Below, piece after piece: positions 62,537-64,000 of a stretch of 64,000 bases of DNA. Numbering within the stretch: the first letter of the stretch is position 1; each line of letters starts with the position of its first letter. The translations under genes were made by a program, and so were the position numbers. A model generated the notes under the pieces. That model saw only the letters and a list, made by a program, of their open reading frames with translations. It was not told where the DNA came from and ran no database searches. The stretch comes from HK1 sp965221725 (GTDB lineage Bacteria > Pseudomonadota > Gammaproteobacteria > HK1): positions 310,001-374,000 of the forward strand of contig OZ244909.1 of NCBI GenBank assembly GCA_965221725.1, read 5' to 3'.

Positions 62537-62841
62537 GACGGAAACGATGGCGGTCGGGCCGGTCCTGTTTCGTGGATCGCTTCGTGTATGAACTTCGCGG
62601 GGGCGGAACGAATGTCCGGTAACCTCCCGGGAACTGTTCGGCAATGCGCGACCGGCCGCATCGATCGACGCGGCCGGTCGCGTTCAGGCTCCAGCGCGTT
62701 CCCGCAAGTGCGGGCCAGATTCGGATCGGCCCCCAACGACTCCTCCCTTGCCGGTCCTGCCGTCCTCGCCAGCTTCTTCATTCGAACCGACGGGGAGGCT
62801 GCGGGTTCGACCGCCGGTCGGCGCCCCGAGGAATCGCCGAC
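62537..62841. other. Gap between rubrerythrin and Fe-S oxidoreductase genes
   Basis: No gene is seen. The notable content is the 13-bp perfect hairpin at 62647-62682. Open frames crossing it have no recognisable product. Confidence 0.6.
62647..62682 (-). terminator. Perfect 13-bp hairpin downstream of rubrerythrin
   Basis: CGCGACCGGCCGC (62647-62659) and GCGGCCGGTCGCG (62670-62682) are exact inverted repeats with a 10-nt loop. It lies about 160 bp past the rubrerythrin stop and could limit read-through into the Fe-S gene. There is no U-run. Confidence 0.5.
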
Positions 62842-63261
62842 TCAGGCGTCGAGATTGTCGAGGGCCTTCTGAAAACGATTCGCATGGGACCGCTCGGCCT
62901 TCGCGAGAGTCTCGAACCAGTCCGCGATCTCGTCGAATCCCTCGTCTCGCGCGGACTTTGCCATGCCCGGGTACATGTCGGTGTACTCGTGCGTCTCGCC
63001 GGCGATCGCCGCCTTGAGGTTGTTGGAAGTCGTGCCGATGGCAAGGCCCGTCGCCGGATCACCGACCGCTTCCAGATACTCCAGGTGGCCGTGGGCATGT
63101 CCGGTTTCTCCCTCTGCGGTCGAGCGGAAGACGGAGGACACGTCGTTGTATCCCTCGACATCCGCCTTCTGGGCGAAGTACAGATACCGTCGATTCGCCT
63201 GCGACTCACCCGCGAATGCATCCTTGAGGTTCTGCTCCGTCCTGCTTCCCTTGAGGTCCAT
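62842..63261 (-). CDS. Rubrerythrin (ferritin-like domain only)
   Basis: A 139-residue non-haem diiron protein, probably a peroxide reductase. The iron ligands lie in FAGESQANRRYLYFAQKA, STAEGETGHAHGHLEYL, IAGETHEYTDMYPGMA and ETLAKAERSHANRF (ExnExxH-type pairs). The C-terminal rubredoxin domain found in classical rubrerythrin is missing, so electrons must come from a partner, possibly the neighbouring Fe-S oxidoreductase. It has a candidate promoter of its own. Confidence 0.95.
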   Translation of the reverse strand: MDLKGSRTEQNLKDAFAGESQANRRYLYFAQKADVEGYNDVSSVFRSTAEGETGHAHGHLEYLEAVGDPATGLAIGTTSNNLKAAIAGETHEYTDMYPGMAKSARDEGFDEIADWFETLAKAERSHANRFQKALDNLDA

Positions 63262-63609
63262 GAATGGTTCTCCGTGGCGGTTGGTTCCGGAACGTCCACG
63301 GGTCGGGCCTGCATGCCGCGGACACGAATTGGACTGATTCCAAAGCGGTCGCGAGGCTACTACCGACCCCGGATCCTGTCAATGCGCCCCACCGAACCGC
63401 GGCCGGACCGACAGGGATGATGGCGCCGGCGAAGCCGGGTCGCGCACCACCGAATCATGCGGTGCCCGCCCCCGCGTCGCGGCCCGAGCCGACATCGATC
63501 GAAGGGTCCGTACCGTATCTCACCCAGTTCGGACCGGATTCGATCCGGCGGAGATGGGCTGGGGATCAAATGGAACGCCCAGCGCCGGAGATTCGGCGAT
63601 GGCTCGCCC
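63262..63609. other. Gap between rubrerythrin and the prenyl transferase gene
   Basis: No gene is seen. It contains the candidate rubrerythrin promoter at 63354-63382. The rest shows nothing recognisable. Confidence 0.6.
63354..63382 (-). promoter_or_regulatory. Candidate rubrerythrin promoter
   Basis: On the minus strand a perfect TTGACA (63377-63382) is followed after 17 bp by TAGCCT (63354-63359), a poor -10. The start site would lie about 85 nt before the ATG. Confidence 0.4.
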
Positions 63610-64000
63610 TCAGCTCCTTCGATCCACGATGAACTCGGACAGAGCGAGCAGGAAATCCGCGTCGCGGCCCAGAGGCGCAAGCTGCTCGGAGGCACGTTCG
63701 TGCAGGGCGCGCGCGTGCGCCCTGGAGGCATCGAGCCCGAGCAGCGACGGGTAGGTCGGCTTGTCGAGCGCCACGTCCGCCCCCTGCGTCTTGCCGAGCA
63801 CCTCTGTCTCCCCCTCGATGTCCAGAATGTCGTCGCGTATCTGGAAGGCGAGACCGATGCAGCGCGCGTACTCGTCCAGCCGATCGAGAATTTCCGGGTC
63901 GCGGGCGCCGGCGCAAAGAGCCCCGAGGCGCACACTCGCCCTGATGAGCGCGCCGGTCTTGTGGAGATGCATGTTCTCGAGCTGTTCGAGGGTCAGGGTG
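63610..64000 (-). CDS. ispA: Polyprenyl (farnesyl/geranyl) diphosphate synthase, partial
   Basis: The C-terminal 130 or so residues of a trans-prenyltransferase; the 5' end lies beyond the window. LEQLENMHLHKTGALIRASV is the usual helix after the first Asp motif, and FQIRDDILDIEGETEVLGKT holds the second Asp-rich (DDxxD) motif that binds magnesium and the allylic diphosphate. KPTYPSLLGLDASRAHA is typical of IspA. Product chain length cannot be judged from this part. xseB is the expected upstream neighbour. Confidence 0.92.
   Translation of the reverse strand, partial: TLTLEQLENMHLHKTGALIRASVRLGALCAGARDPEILDRLDEYARCIGLAFQIRDDILDIEGETEVLGKTQGADVALDKPTYPSLLGLDASRAHARALHERASEQLAPLGRDADFLLALSEFIVDRRS

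Overview
The window is GC-rich DNA (about two thirds G+C by eye) packed with conserved bacterial housekeeping genes. Gene order and content point to a gammaproteobacterium: mfd followed by a csiV-like gene; infC-rpmI-rplT-pheS-pheT-ihfA-merR; yceD-rpmF-plsX-fabH-fabD-fabG-acpP-fabF-mltG-tmk-holB; rpoE-rseA-rseB-mucD/degP-lepB-rnc-era-recO; lysine-type EF-P beside epmA; and parC/parE. I cannot name a genus. A halophilic or purple-sulphur-like lineage would fit, but that is inference.

Layout. 1-2.5 kb: fhs (formate-THF ligase) and a small unknown gene. 2.6-9.6 kb: a more AT-rich accessory block, all on the minus strand. It holds a small unknown gene, an orphan Xre/MbcA/ParS-type antitoxin, and a giant DUF4011-helicase-Vsr-DUF3320 protein of the type used by the Hhe anti-phage system. 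The giant gene is split into two ORFs by what looks like an out-of-frame internal deletion. 9.7-12.1 kb: DUF1330 and DUF1989 genes divergent from a GlxA/GbdR-type AraC regulator. 12.2-20.6 kb: mfd, csiV-like, DUF1249, soluble lytic transglycosylase, ampD and a Sel1-repeat protein. 20.9-26.7 kb: tRNA-Pro and the translation cluster, then tRNA-Val. 26.9-29.2 kb: uvrB and tRNA-Asn. 29.3-32.1 kb: a degraded desaturase fragment and a gene fusing a GcvT-like aminomethyltransferase to serine hydroxymethyltransferase. 32.2-41.4 kb: the fatty-acid and phospholipid synthesis cluster. 41.8-46.9 kb: maf, rluC and rne. 47.0-54.2 kb: recO-era-rnc-lepB-degP-rseB-rseA-rpoE. 54.6-60.5 kb: epmA, efp, parC, parE. 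60.5-63.3 kb: a DUF3501 / Fe-S oxidoreductase / rubrerythrin set. The right edge cuts a polyprenyl (farnesyl) diphosphate synthase gene.

Points that stand out: the broken Hhe-type defence gene with its orphan antitoxin; the GcvT-SHMT fusion; a textbook MITE-like element (13-bp terminal inverted repeats, 8-bp target duplication) inside the rnc-era-recO transcription unit; a six-copy 24-bp tandem repeat between epmA and rpoE; a small family of long palindromes in intergenic DNA; and a terminator plus candidate leader peptide before pheS.

Several genes lack an ATG start: fhs (TTG), holB, fabH, plsX and fabG (GTG), infC (probably ATC) and rseB (TTG or CTG). lepA and pabC are missing from positions where they often sit.
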